DNA from: Amoebophrya sp. A120
Taxonomy: Eukaryota; Sar; Dinophyceae; Syndiniales; Amoebophryaceae
Assembly: GCA_905178155.1 (NCBI GenBank)
Contig: CAJINV010000010.1
Span: 2,686,587 to 2,750,586 of the forward strand
DNA: 64,000 nucleotides
Direction of reading: 5' to 3'
Part shown: positions 21,419 through 33,301 of the stretch, one piece after another
Numbering within the stretch: the first letter of the stretch is position 1
Layout: each line of letters starts with the position of its first letter
Position numbers and translations under genes: made by a program
The notes under the pieces: model-generated
Databases searched by the model: none
The model's input: only the letters and a program-made list of their open reading frames with translations
What the model was told of the DNA's origin: nothing

Positions 21419-24400
21419 ATGCTTCTAGAGTCGCCAGGTGCAGCACCCCCATCGACGTTTGAAGCCGCCGCCGCAGCATCTCTGAAAAAAATTTTAATAC
21501 CGAGCCGGAGGACTTCTGTTGCAAAAACTTCACGACCGAGTCGGCGTTTCTTTGATGTTTTGGCGCTGTTGAGTGTGTTGCAGTTGGTCTACCTTTATTT
21601 ATCCGATACAACTACAAGAACCACTCTGCTCGCCTCCGATCAAGCGTCTTCTTGTTCTATCACGACACCGGGGGTGGCCGCGACGAGGCTCTCGGGGAAA
21701 AAGAAAGGCGGGAAGAACCAGCGATCCTCGGTTGCGGCTTCCTGGATCACGAGGGCCAGTTCATCCGGTTCCGCCAAAAGACCCGGCGGAACCTCGGAGG
21801 ATGCCGCAGCGGGCTCGGACTCCCCGGAGCAGAATGCAGGGGACGAGGAGGCTGGTTGTACTATCAAAAGCGCAGAAGGTAGTTCTTGCACGACTAGAAA
21901 TGGTTCAACATCCGGATCATCTTCCGCGGCTACCGGTCCGGTGACGGCTTTGCTGAACCGCATGACCGCCTCATGGACGCTGAAGGGCACTACAGTATTA
22001 CAATGAAAAATGCCCCCACGACCCCGGAATTTGCAGAAGTTTGTTATGCAAAGTTTCAAAATGAAAGCTTTTTGTCTTGCATGAAAGGATTGCGAGCTTT
22101 TCTGATGCAGAATCTAGTTGCGCAAGGTGCCTTGTGCATAACAGATCCGGCTGCTGTTTGGCCCCTTCGCAACACAAATTCGAGCTATTCAGCATGGCAA
22201 GTTTGTGATGCTGAGATATGCAAGACGGGAAATGTTTCTATTGGAAAGGTTTCTAAATACAATACAAATGCTGCCAAGTGTGGGGTAGGGCGGGCATTTT
22301 TCACGGTAATAGACGAGCACCAGCCGGAGTAGCAGTTCGGGAAACCTGCAGCTGCGAACGACCGACGAGGACGATGGCGCCGCAGCGGAAAACGAGAGTC
22401 CGCAGGACAAGGACGAGCAAACGAACCCGGAACTGCAGGAGCAGAAAACCTGGTCGGAGGAGGAGCACCAAGGGCTGGGGTACACCGGCGATCCTTACGG
22501 GGACTACTTCGCGGAGCAGCGGCGAACTACGGGCTTTGATGCTGCACGACGAGACTCCCCCCGCGGCGATGACGACGACGATGAAGCCGTGTCAGAGGTC
22601 GCAACGGGAGAGCAAGTGGAGGAGCTGATCAGGGACGACTTTCTGCTACCCTAAATGGAAAATCGCGGCTATCTGATCTCATTATTATTCTTCTCAGGAG
22701 CTGCGCGGCGGCCTGAAGTAGTTGTAGTTCGCCACCAATTACTAGTACTTGGAGTGCACAAGAAGCACAGAAGATTTTGCGTAGACAATTTTTCATGGTG
22801 TTTCCATTTTTGCAAATCAAATTCTTATTGCAAAAAAACAACAATGAAGATGATCTGGATGATTTTGATTTTCCACTAGGATAACGCAAAGAAGAACGAG
22901 AAGGAGAACCCGACGACGAAACTGATTCTGCAGGAGCAGCCGTTTCGGGCGATTTGCACTTCGGGGGCAGCGGGGCGATGGTTTCAACGTCATCCTCGAA
23001 AGCAGCAGAACCGCCGAAACAGGAGTCGATGACAACTACAAAGCAGTTTTGCAGTAAGAAGGGCTTTACAACCGGTAATATGACTGCACCCGCAGCGGCA
23101 GCTGGCGAGAAAAAGAAGGGAGTAGCAGGAAACAAGACTTCTGCAACTGCAGCTGTGCAGGAGGAAAACGAAAAGCAGGAGCTATCAAATGCAAAAATGT
23201 CTGGGTCTGGAAGAATGCGCGATTTGTCATGCAGCTTTTCCATGACCCATGAGGTTTGGAATGCAGGACCTAGCAAGACGGATTCTGTGCGATCTCTCTC
23301 ATGCCTATCGTGCATGAGAAACTCCCTTCCGACTTGGTCAAAACTGGAAGACTTTTGGTAATCACGCAACACAGATTTTTGCATGCTTCAGATTTACTTA
23401 GCATGACAACTTGGAATCTTCCAGACCCAGACACTTTTGCAGTTGATAGGAGCAGCAGTTACACGACACAGGAGTAGTACTTCTGCAACACGCTGACGCA
23501 GACCACGCGGGCTCTGATACTAGCACGCAGATGAAAGTAGATCAACTTCTTCCCGGTGAGGAAGGTGTGGCACGAGGAGAATCGGCAATAGGCCAGCCTT
23601 CGGACGGTTCATCCCCACAACAACCCCGTCATAAAGAACTACTCGTAGCATCGGAAGGCGGCAGGAAAGCAACTGGAAGTAGATCTCATGACCGACAAAA
23701 CAGCACAGCAAGAGCGAGCACCAGTCTTCTACTTCCCACTTCCCACCAGCGTCTCGTGCCGGTTCCGGCGGACCACATGCACCCGCTGAGCCCAGCGATG
23801 TCGGCGATCGGCGGCCGTTATGCTGTGCAAAAGTATCGTACTCGTAGTAATCGCAGTCATGCATTACAAATCTCCTTGTTAACCTAAATCCGCAATACAA
23901 ATTCCACTTTTCGGATTTGTCAGGCGATTTCTACTTACTAGTACGATGCTTTTGCACAGGATAGCCGCGCAGTGCTTCTCGGCGGGACGACGAGTACGCG
24001 AGGAACAACAACAGCGGCGGCGGGGGGAACTACTCCTGGTGGACAAATGGGTCGTTGTTCAACTACACCAGCGTTGGCAGCGTCTCCGTCTTCTTCTCCA
24101 GCGGCAGGACGGACCGCCACAGCGGGGGGCGCATCTCCTACAAGTGCAGCAGCAGCCGGTGGAACAAAGAGGTGGAGTCAACATCAGCAGCTTCAGAAGC
24201 CCATAATACAGGTGGTGGAAACGGGGAAGCCGGACTTGTACTTTACCAGCGTCGCGGCATTGCAGGAGGAACTGAACAAGCAGAACGACCAAAGCTCATT
24301 TCACGCTCCACGACCTTTAGGTGCTGTTCACCAGACCAAGACCGGTATTGACAAGTTCGATGCTCGTTTAGAAGTAGCACAAGAACTACTGCGACCAGGA

Positions 24401-27295
24401 GACGGCGGCTGGGAAAAGTATGCAGGGAAAAAAGTTTGTAACTGTGTTAGTGGAGCAGGTGTTTTGGAGAAGTGCTGACAGCATGACAAATTTGCTGTAT
24501 ATTTGACAGAGAAATAAGCCTGTCACACACAGCTAGTACGCCGTGACGGCACACATGAAATAAAGAGGACTGCATGGCTGGCCAGCATGACAAGCAGTGG
24601 AACTGTGTTGCGTACTTTGCATGACAAACTTTACACAGTTTTTTTCTTCTTGCATAAAAAAAGTCAAGATTTCATTCTGATCCACGAGGACCTGAAGGAG
24701 CGGTGCGATGGACAAGGTGGAAAGGAGCATGGTGATGGTATACTTAATGCAGGAGGAGAGCAGATGCAGAACCAGAACACGCATAACGACCTGCAGCTGA
24801 TCATGCGGAAACTGGTATGAATTGCACAAGTATCGCTCTAGTGAGGATTGCATATACAAATTTGCCCAGCATTACAAATGTATATTTGTAGTGCGGATTT
24901 ATCTTGAGAGCGATGCTTTAGCTTGGCATACCTGGTTTCTCTGGATGACTTAGCGGACGAGCTGGACAACATCAAATCTGGCGGTACAACATCAGCGAAT
25001 CCCGCGATGATGTTCAAGGGAAGTAGAAGCAACGCAGCAAACAAAACCGGCTTAACCACGGGCGAAGATTCCCTCGGGGGTGCGGAAGTCCTAGGCGAGC
25101 AACGTGGAGGCCTATGCTCGTTCCAGTCGCTTTTGCCGCGAAGCGAGAACATCGTGCTCCGCATTCTGCGTTTCCAGGAACCGCTGCGAGTCATTCACGT
25201 GCGCGGAAAGCGCCCCAGTCTGCAAAATTTACCGCCGGATTTGCGGGAAAGCTACTTGGAAGACGTAGAGTTATATTGGATTGCTGTTTTGTTAGTAATT
25301 GTTTATCTTTTTGATTTTGCTTTTTCAAGTAAGGATATATGTGGTCGCTCCTGTGCTCCACGCGGCACCTGTCTCGTCTGCGCTCGAACGTGCGACGATA
25401 GATTCAGACACATCACACGACAGAGGTGGCGAATAAAACACACACTATCTTCAATAGCTCCGTCACCAGCAGGAATTGTTTTCAACCGGCGCAGGAGGCT
25501 CATCTCTCTTCAGTACTGCGCGACCATCTTCCGGCCACTTTCAACACGGCGCCAGCACCGCCGACTTAACGCCCAGCTCTCCCCTGATCCGTGCGGCTTT
25601 CCCCAATGTCGTTCGGTTGTTCTCGTCTTTTCTGCCCACGTATGAAACCTTTTCTGCCGGTGGGGCGCTGAGAACCGGCGGACAAAGAACTTCTTCACGT
25701 GGTGGGAGGACGACCGGGGGTGGCGGTGGCGGAAGTATTTCGTCATCGTCTCAACGAGACAGTAGCCGAGTTACAACGCTTCGCTGGAGCCCCAACGGCG
25801 CCGTGGTGCAGATGACCCGTGGGGGCAACGTCCTCGAGGAAGTCTCGGGTCGTGCGCAGATGAACAGGCAGAGCTTCACCCTGACCGACGCGGAGGATAG
25901 CTTTGACGAGGAGGAGCAAACGGTTTTCGGCGCGTGCGCCGCCGCGGGCGGATTGACGACCTCTGCCGGGGGTGGGCCACTGGTGCACAGGATTCCTGGA
26001 ACGTTTGATCCCGCAGAAGCCCTGGAGGGGTTCGAGCTCGACGAATCGAGCGACGAGATCATTTTGGATGAACTGCTATCAAATGGAAATTATATGTCTG
26101 GGCCCTCTGGAAATTCGTGATTGTGATGCGAGCGGAGGTTGGCAGTAACGAATGAATCTAGGACCGTCTCAATTTATTTCGACGGCCAAGCATGACAAAT
26201 TTTTGAGTCGCTAAATGTTTTTTGCTAAAATTCTGCATGGCAAGCTGCGTTTCTGCATGACAGACTTGAGAGTTGTGCTGGCCGAGCATGACAAACCTTG
26301 CACTTCTTTCACCCAGACCCAGACACATATTTGCATATGCATAACAGCTGCAGACACGCTTGAAACTGAAGCCGATTTTCAAGTCCTTGGAGGAAAAAAT
26401 CGTCACGACTTCCGGTAGCTCCTCCACATCGTCAGGAGCACTTCTAGGAGCTACGCCGGCGATGATTACATCACAGAAATTTGTTCTACCCGGCAGGTTA
26501 TGGATTGCAAAAGTGTCTGGGTCTGGAAAAGTGTAAACTTGTCATGACATGAGGTCTGGAATGCGGGACTTAGCATGACAGACTCTGCGAGGTCTCTGCC
26601 ATGCCTATCCTGCATGAGAAACTCCTTCCAACGTGGTCAAACGTGGACAGCTTTTGGCTCTCATGCAACACAGATTTTTGCATGCTTCAGATGTACCATG
26701 ACAAGTTGCCGCCTTCCAGACCCAGACATATTTACAATTGATACAGGTCCGCCTCCTCGTCCTCTTTGCACAGCGCATGCTCCCGGTCGCCTTCCCCCTC
26801 GACCACATCGGGAAGCTGTTATTCAAGAAAAAAACACCATCACAATCACTTTTGATGCACATTTTTGCAATACAAAAATTTTTGTCATGCGCAAAAATGC
26901 ATCACAGTCAAGAGCTAGCGGGGATTTCCCTTTGTGTTTTTGCAAAAAAAATTTGTCATGCAAGAGAAATTTCTGATGCAAAACCTCCTAAGTGTGATGG
27001 CGTTTGTAATGGTGTTTTTTTCTTGGATAGCTGTGGCGGTCGTGCTAGAGCGACCAGGCTCGGGGGGGCTTCTGGTGCTACCCCAGTTGTCACGAAGACT
27101 CGCAAGATGAAGTTCACGATCCCAAGAGAGCACAAATTGGTGCTCCTGTTTACCGCGGAGCTCTTCCCTAAAGTGTCTCGCTTGGTGAAAACGAAGAAGA
27201 TCTTCTTGACCGAGCGGCATGGCCGACAGGGGGAGGAACAGAAAGCGTTGGCCGGTACTATATATGGATTCCATGTTGTACTTACTCACTTATAG
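21419..27295 (+). CDS. Large type II membrane protein of unknown function
   Basis: Exons 21419-21995, 22317-22646, 22889-23182, 23454-23818, 23969-24418, 24662-24815, 24936-25264, 25473-26076, 26349-26498, 26749-26819, 27035-27295; 3585 nt, 1194 aa. Start chosen at the ATG of MLLESPGAAPPSTFE. A single hydrophobic segment at residues about 44-62 (FFDVLALLSVLQLVYLYL) after a basic N-terminus suggests a signal anchor. Most of the rest is low-complexity Ser/Thr/Gly/Ala sequence. Folded-looking parts are around 24250-24410 (KPDLYFTSVAALQEELNK), 24936-25264 (VLRILRFQEPLRVIHVRG) and the last exon (MKFTIPREHKLVLLFTAELF). Intron 25265-25472 is GT-AG; the other nine are IEs. The stop at 27293-27295 lies 52 bases before a MITE-like element. 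No family is recognised. Confidence 0.7.
21996..22311. mobile_element. Introner element, family G
   Basis: TATTACAATGAAAAATGCCC left, GGGCATTTTTCACGGTAATA right. Flanks do not match. Frame kept on removal; the open frame on the left is the one starting at 21419. Confidence 0.72.
22647..22883. mobile_element. Introner element, family N
   Basis: Left end TACCCTAAATGGAAAATC pairs with right end GATTTTCCACTAGGATA. Flanks do not match. Without its removal the protein would stop at 22654; with removal the frame continues. Confidence 0.65.
23183..23448. mobile_element. Introner element, family A
   Basis: TATCAAATGCAAAAATGTC left, GACACTTTTGCAGTTGATA right; flanks GGAGC/GGAGC identical; frame kept. 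Confidence 0.87.
23819..23963. mobile_element. Introner element, family B
   Basis: TATGCTGTGCAAAAGTATCG left, CGATGCTTTTGCACAGGATA right; flanks GCCGT/GCCGC; frame kept. Confidence 0.85.
24419..24656. mobile_element. Introner element, family E
   Basis: TATGCAGGGAAAAAAGTTTG left, CAGTTTTTTTCTTCTTGCATA right; flanks AAAAG/AAAAA. Removal with 5 bp gives WEKSQDFIL; retaining the terminal T would give TAA. Confidence 0.78.
24816..24930. mobile_element. Introner element, short family B variant
   Basis: TATGAATTGCACAAGTATCG left, CGATGCTTTAGCTTGGCATA right; flanks ACTGG/CCTGG. At 115 nt it is the shortest IE seen. Confidence 0.78.
26077..26343. mobile_element. Introner element, family A
   Basis: TATCAAATGGAAATTATATG left, CACATATTTGCATATGCATA right; flanks ACTGC/ACAGC; frame kept. 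Confidence 0.83.
26499..26743. mobile_element. Introner element, family A
   Basis: TATGGATTGCAAAAGTGTC left, GACATATTTACAATTGATA right; flanks CAGGT/CAGGT identical; frame kept. Confidence 0.86.
26820..27029. mobile_element. Introner element, family E
   Basis: TATTCAAGAAAAAAACACC left, GGTGTTTTTTTCTTGGATA right; flanks GCTGT/GCTGT identical; frame kept. Confidence 0.86.
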
Positions 27296-27347
27296 ATACA
27301 AAAGTGTCGGCTCAAATATGCGAGGCCTAGCATTAGCTTTTTCTCAA

Positions 27348-27743
27348 TATGGCCCGGACAGATCGTTTTTTTTCAGGTCGTTCGAAAAATTTTGAATACG
27401 TATTTGCATGATCGCAAACGATAGTCGTTTTTGTGTAGCTAAACATGTGTACCATAGATAATCATCACGAACTAGCTAGTGTGAATACAAATAAACGTCA
27501 TGAGCTAGCTAGGTAACCTCAAGCTATCTAGTCTTGTGGATTCGCACGAATCCACAAGACTAGATAGCTTAAGGTTAAGTAGTTCACATGTGTAGCTACG
27601 TATGTGCTTCTCTAGTTATTAGCTAGTGAATTAGCTAACACACTCATACAAATTAGCAGCTCAGAAGCTGCACTTCATGCATTCAAAAGAGCTATTCAAA
27701 ATTTTTCGAACTAGTTGGAAAAAAACGATCTGTCCGGGCCATA
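27348..27743. mobile_element. MITE-like palindromic element, 396 bp, intergenic
   Basis: TIRs of about 50 nt (TATGGCCCGGACAGATCG left, CGATCTGTCCGGGCCATA right) and a 5-bp duplication CTCAA on both sides. A central hairpin has arms 27515-27544 and 27547-27576 with one mismatch. No protein frame. The ends (TAT...ATA) and the 5-bp flank follow the same plan as the introner elements, though this copy lies between two genes. Confidence 0.88.
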
Positions 27744-27989
27744 CTCAACGTGTGACAAAGAAACTTGGTATAGATTTGTTTCCGTTTTACAACACTGTTC
27801 TTGAGCAACACGCAATGAGCATCGCCAGATCCTCACTTCAACAAGTGCAGCCCTCTACTGCTCCGTGAACAAACAAGAGTACAGCAGCAGGCATACACGA
27901 CACACTACCGCGGTAGGACGAGGCTACTTCTGTGCTGAGTACAGTCCAATAAACGATCAAAATCGAAACCCACCACAGCCTCCTCTCAA

Positions 27990-30900
27990 ATGAGAGGAAG
28001 TAGGCAGTACCACGGACGATTACCCGGCAGGGTGGCGGTCGATAACCCAAATGCCGGGCGGGAACTTCACATATGCATTGCAAAAATGTCTGGGTCTGGA
28101 AACTTGTAATGCTAAAAATGAATGATAGACGCACTGCAATACGCAACTATGCATGACAAATTTTTTGGCTACCAATGTCTTACGTATTCCGCATGGCAAA
28201 CTGCGTTTTTGCATGACAGGCAAGAGGGCTTTTTCGTGCCTATGCAACACAGATTTTCGAGTCATGCCAGACAAGCATGACAAACTTGCATTCTTCCAGA
28301 CCCAGACATTTACATTTTTACAATTTGATATCACACCTACGCCAACCACTCACCGGTAGACGAGGAGGAGCTTAGCCTGGTCTCGCAAAAGGATCTGCCG
28401 GACAGCGCCGCCGTGAAGGAGCTGACCGAGGAAGATATGCATGGCAAAAGTCTTATAATCTGACTAGTTACGTAGACTTAATTGCATGACAAATTTCCTC
28501 AGAAGGAAAAGTGGAACTTGTGATGCTGATTCAGGTATAAAAAAAATTTTACATTTCCATTTGTCATGCAGTGCTGCAATCGGTACTACGACTACGAGTG
28601 TCGTGACGCAAGAACTTTTGCACTGGATAGAAGAGCAGGCGGCCTTGATCCAAGAAGCGGAGCTGGAGCGGTGCTGCTCGGACGAGCCCGAAGCAGGAGG
28701 GGACGAAATACAGGGAGAGCGACACAAGGTAACCGGAGATGAAGCTGAAGAAAACCAAGACCGTCGAAGAGAACGCGAGGAGAGCGGCGCGCGGGATCAT
28801 GTATTCTATTCAGGTGCACAAAACGAAAAACAACATGGTGTCAATAGCGACACTGCAAGACAAGCTGATGACGTCGGTCAGTTGCGTGAGCAGGAGCAGG
28901 AGCACAACCCCGAAGCAGACAGCGACGACGACAACCTCCAAGGGTTCCTGTTGGAAGACTACCTACCAGCCGGTCAGGGAGGAGATGACGAGGAGCAGGT
29001 CGTGTTTCAAATGCTCGAGCAGAACTCGGACGAGGAGGATGTTGGTACGGCATCAAAGACGAGAAACAACACAGGGCTACTCCTGCTGCACGAGGACCCG
29101 CAAGAGCCGGAAACAGCGGCAAATACGGCCGCAACTACCGCCGTGGACGACGAAGCGCCGGGGAAGGACGAGGAGTCTAGAAACCGGCGCGATTCATCAG
29201 CTTCAAATGGTGAAGAAAAGCAGGCGGGAGAAGGAGCTGAGGGAGCTGCTGTAAGAATAGCAAATGAGGATGTTGACGTGGTGAAAAAGAGCACATCTTG
29301 TTCCCCTGATGAAACAGGTGAGGAACTACAAGAAGATGCAGTCATGGAGACGGCAGAAGCTGCGAGCGAGATCGAAATCGATGAAGAAGGCGACCGGAAC
29401 ATGTCTCCCCGTGGGACGAGTCTTGGAGAAGTACAAGCGTCTTCAAAAATATGGTCTGAAGACGACGCAGCTGCAGGAGGAGCGCAACTGCAAAATAACC
29501 CTGATCATGAGCTGCCCAACATGGACGTCGATTCGGAACATCAGGAGAGAGCGCCCACGACCCCTGACGGTAGATCAAGACAGCTGGACACCACCACCGC
29601 CACCACTTCCAGCGTCAGCTCCGACTCTTCCGATTCCATCAGAGCCACGCTTTCGTCTACTACTGATGTTGAACAAATCGAGCGCAAGCGAAATCCTCGT
29701 GGTGAGCACCATCAAGTGCGGGCAATTGAAGTTGAACAGACCTCGACTCTGACGATCGACTTGCTCCCGCGAGCACAGTTGGGCTATTTCTTCGTCGAGG
29801 AATGGCAGCAGGAGAAGGACCAAGTTCAACTGTTGAAGCAGCTGTGGCAACAGCGGCGAAGCGAGCAGCTGCAGGCCTGTGTCGGGTATTTCGAGGAGGG
29901 AGAAGAGGAGGACCTGGTATTAAAAAAGCAACGACACCAGCAAGTTCTAGACGGCCGCAGCGAGCAGCAGCATCCCGCATCAGTGTACGCATTCGCATCT
30001 TTCCGTGAACAGCAAGACACAACATCACGTTCCGGAAGCCGAGGTTCACCGCAGCTGCTGCACCATCACTTGCAGCGTGACATGGTGGGGGACGACGAAT
30101 TGAAATTGCTGCAGGAGCAGTTGCGAAACGAGAAGGCAGCTGGTGGTGGTGCTCCTGGTGGAGCAAACGACGCTGACGACGGGTCCTTTCAGGATGGTGA
30201 ATTCGAGCTGGTGGTCCAGAAAGTGTTTGCGATGCCCCGGCGCTCCGGTGGAGAGGTTGACCCGACCGGACTGCTTGAGGCCGCGCCAAGCCCACTGTCG
30301 AGGCTCGCAGCGAATGTGGCACAGAATGTCGAGGACCGTCTTGGACCCACACCGACACGGGTACTTATAAATTTGGGAATTCAACAATTTTTTCTCGATG
30401 GTCGACATGCTGAACCTAAGCCTAGCTGATACCTGTTGCGTAGTCATTGTGATGAAACAAGGAGGATCTTCGAAGCAGTTGTCATGGCGGCCATGGGCCG
30501 TTATAGAAGAAAAGCCCGTAGTACTAGCACTTACTACAGTTTCGACTTTGATGCCTTTGCTACTGGAGAGAGACCACGAGATTGATAAAAAAAAATGATG
30601 TCTTCGGGGTGCAGATCAGCAGTTCCTTTGGATAGTATTTGCGCAATCATCATGATCATCACAGGTCCTTTCCACCGTCCCCAAACTGGCCGCGCGCATG
30701 GCGATCCCGCTCGCAAAATCGACCCTGCCTGTTGCGGTGAACGTCCTCTTACCCGCCCTGGATGAAATTCAGAAGCAGATCCCGGAGGAACACCGTATGA
30801 ACTGCAAAAGTATCGTACTCGTATGAATGCATTACAAATTTCCTCAGCATGAGAAATAAAACCTGTAGTGCGAATTTACCTGCAGGAAAAGATTCGTAAT

Positions 30901-33301
30901 GCATAGCTGCAATACAACGAGTACGATATTTTTGCACAGGATACACCGGCAGCGGCTGCAACAAACCGCACGGGCGGTGTCAGAGACGGTGGAGCACTCG
31001 GTCATTCCCGCGCTTCATACTACCGTGGCGACCGCCCAGGAACTCCGCGCGCAGGTCCGGCAGGACGGCTACAAGAGCACAATGAAGACGCTGCTGAAGA
31101 AGGGCAGGGACCGATTGGAGGCGGACGTGGTGCCTTACGTAATAATATGAACTGCAAACGTATCGTACTCGTAGTATTGCAACACAAATTACCTCAGCAT
31201 GACAAAGAGAATTTGTCATGTTGATTTAGCTAAAAAATGAAATTAGTCTTGCATGACTGCGATTAGTACGTGTACGATGCTTTTGCACAGTATAAATAAA
31301 CACGGTGACCGGGCACCACCCGCCGGTGACAATTTACGAACACGAGCAAGACGACCCGGAGAACCAATTCAAAGTTGTATCGCGAGGAAAAATGCACCCA
31401 CCGCCAAAGTTGCAAAATTTGTGATGCAAAGTCTCCAAATGGAAACTTTTTGTCATGCATGAAAGGAGTATGAATCTTTCCGATGCAGAGTCTAGGCGTG
31501 TATCGCATCGCTTGCATGACAAGTGCCGCGCTTAGTGGGATCTCTTGCAATGCAAATTTTTGCTATTCACCATCGGAAATCTGTGATGCTGATAGATGCA
31601 ACAGGGCGAATGTTTCACTTGGAAAGGTTTGCAATAGATAGAGATACTTACAAATGCTCCCAAGTTCGGGGGTGGGGGCATTTTTCATCGTAATAAGTTT
31701 CGGTGGAAATGAACGAGTGTTGTGCTAGCAGCCCGGCGTCGGCTTTTGCCTGCTCCATGGACACGACTAATTCCAGTAATTTTTCGCCTGCATGTAGTTC
31801 CAGCGGTGCTCCTTCGCGGGCGGGGTCTAAGAAATCCTCGTGGTCTGGTGCAGTAGCCGCAACTTCGGATTGCGGTGTGCAGGTATCGTCTATCTGTGAA
31901 GAGGACCGCATTGGTGGAGGAGAGCATTTTCTGCGTCCTCCCACGACAGCACACACATTGACGGCGGAAGCCATTTCGAAAAACCGATGCAGCTATTACG
32001 GCGGCGCAAGTAGCTCCACTTCCGGAGCAGGGCAGCCGCGGCAGCGCGAAGATGTTGTTCCAGCTGCTCCTTTCCCCTACAATTACACAACGGAAGCGAG
32101 CGAAGCGGCAGAAAGGGCAGCTTCTGTCAGCGCAGGATCAGTAGCAGGAGAGCAGCTGTATGCTAGTACCCCTGACAATTCTGATGAGGCATCTAGTACG
32201 TCGGGGCCGCCGTTCAACAACTTTTATCGTGGTGGTCCTAGTGCCTCTACAACTTCCCTGATGCAACAAGAAGAAGAGCAAGCCCGGCCCTCGGACGAGT
32301 TCTTGCAAAAGATTGTCGGTGCCGCAGAGCAGGAGTCTTACACGCAAGTTGGACGACCTCGCGCCATGTCTGACGTCTCGACTTGCTGTTCCGCTGCGGG
32401 AGCCGGGGCGGGAGGAGCTGGTGCAATGATTGCACCCAATCCGCTTAGCCGCACGACCAGCGTGATTTCCGGAAGTAGCACAGCAGGAGCAGGGGGAACG
32501 TCGACTATCCTTCCTGGAGGTGGCAACCCGAGGACGCCGAGCCTGGGCGGTGGTAGCACGCCGTCTAATTCGCCACCCAGTTCCCCTGCGATTCCACCGT
32601 TTCTACTCGGCGGTGGGGGAGGCGCTTCTTCTGTCACGCCGATTAATTCACCCGGGCTGGTGGGAGGTCCCGCGGCAGGTGCAGGTGGTAGAAATACTGA
32701 TGCTTGTGTGAATAATATTGTCCGTGGAGGAAGTTGTAGTTCGCAGACCACGAAGATTACGTTGAAACAGGCATACAAAAACGACTATATATTAAGCGAT
32801 AAAAATATGAATAAAACAGCATCTGTCGTGTCGGCAAGAACCTCGCCAGGTGGAGTCTCAGCGATCTTCCCGCCGCCTGGTGCACTCTCCCCGCCGTTCT
32901 TGTTCAGCAGTACAGCCAATTCGTCCCCCTTCCCTGGCGGCACGACGAATTTGCAGCGCACTGTGATCAATGAAGAGATGAAATTGCATCAACCAGGTCG
33001 TGCAGCTCTCAAGAATGACGTCGGTCGAAGTACAACTAGACAACCGCACGGAGAAGTACCAGTAGACCATGGGCTGCACCAGCAGCAGCTCCTGCAAGAA
33101 AAATCCTCAGACCCTGAAGATTTCAAGCTGCAGTTTACCCACGAGCAGCTGCGCGCCATAATCGTCGCTGAGGAGTGCGACACAGTGGAACTCGAGCTGG
33201 TGAATGTCAAGCTAGCGGAGCTAGAAAATGGCGCCGGCTACACGGCCTTGCTGGTGAACCCCCAGGGATACATCGTGAACGTCGAGAGTCGGGAGGAGTA
33301 G
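27990..33301 (+). CDS. Large acidic, Ser/Gly-rich protein with a helical central domain
   Basis: Exons 27990-28071, 28336-28435, 28635-30360, 30665-30795, 30949-31145, 31300-31377, 31701-33301; 3915 nt, 1304 aa. Start at the ATG of MRGSRQYHGRLPGRVAV; NPNAGRELHTYANHS spans the first IE. Residues about 65-630 are Glu/Gln/Asp-rich and repetitive. Residues about 600-770 look folded and helical (SRLAANVAQNVEDRLG, KLAARMAIPLAKSTLPVAVN, HRQRLQQTARAVSETVEH, TMKTLLKKGRDRLEADVV). A long Ser/Gly/Thr-rich linker follows, then a C-terminal block (LRAIIVAEECDTVELELVNV, GYTALLVNPQGYIVNV). Intron 30361-30664 is GT-AG and carries a stop at its start if unspliced; the other five are IEs. No family is recognised; coiled-coil or scaffold roles are possible. 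Confidence 0.75.
28072..28330. mobile_element. Introner element, family A
   Basis: TATGCATTGCAAAAATGTC left, complement at right ending TACAATTTGATA; flanks TCACA/TCACA identical; frame kept. Confidence 0.86.
28436..28629. mobile_element. Introner element, diverged family B
   Basis: TATGCATGGCAAAAGTC left, GAACTTTTGCACTGGATA right; flanks GAAGA/GAAGA identical. Removal gives LTEEEQAALIQEAE. Confidence 0.83.
30796..30943. mobile_element. Introner element, family B
   Basis: TATGAACTGCAAAAGTATCG left, CGATATTTTTGCACAGGATA right; flanks CACCG/CACCG identical. Removal gives IPEEHRQRLQQTAR. Confidence 0.88.
31146..31294. mobile_element. Introner element, family B
   Basis: TATGAACTGCAAACGTATCG left, CGATGCTTTTGCACAGTATA right; flanks AATAA/AATAA identical; frame kept. 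Confidence 0.87.
31378..31695. mobile_element. Introner element, family G
   Basis: TATCGCGAGGAAAAATGC left, GCATTTTTCATCGTAATA right; flanks AGTTG/AGTTT; frame kept. Confidence 0.82.

Noticed and set aside
21652-22006. A second open frame reading GCGFLDHEGQFIRFRQK and WFNIRIIFRGYRSGDG
   Set aside because: It looks protein-like but contains two stops and does not join to the next exon. The frame from 21419 runs through and joins correctly over the family G element.
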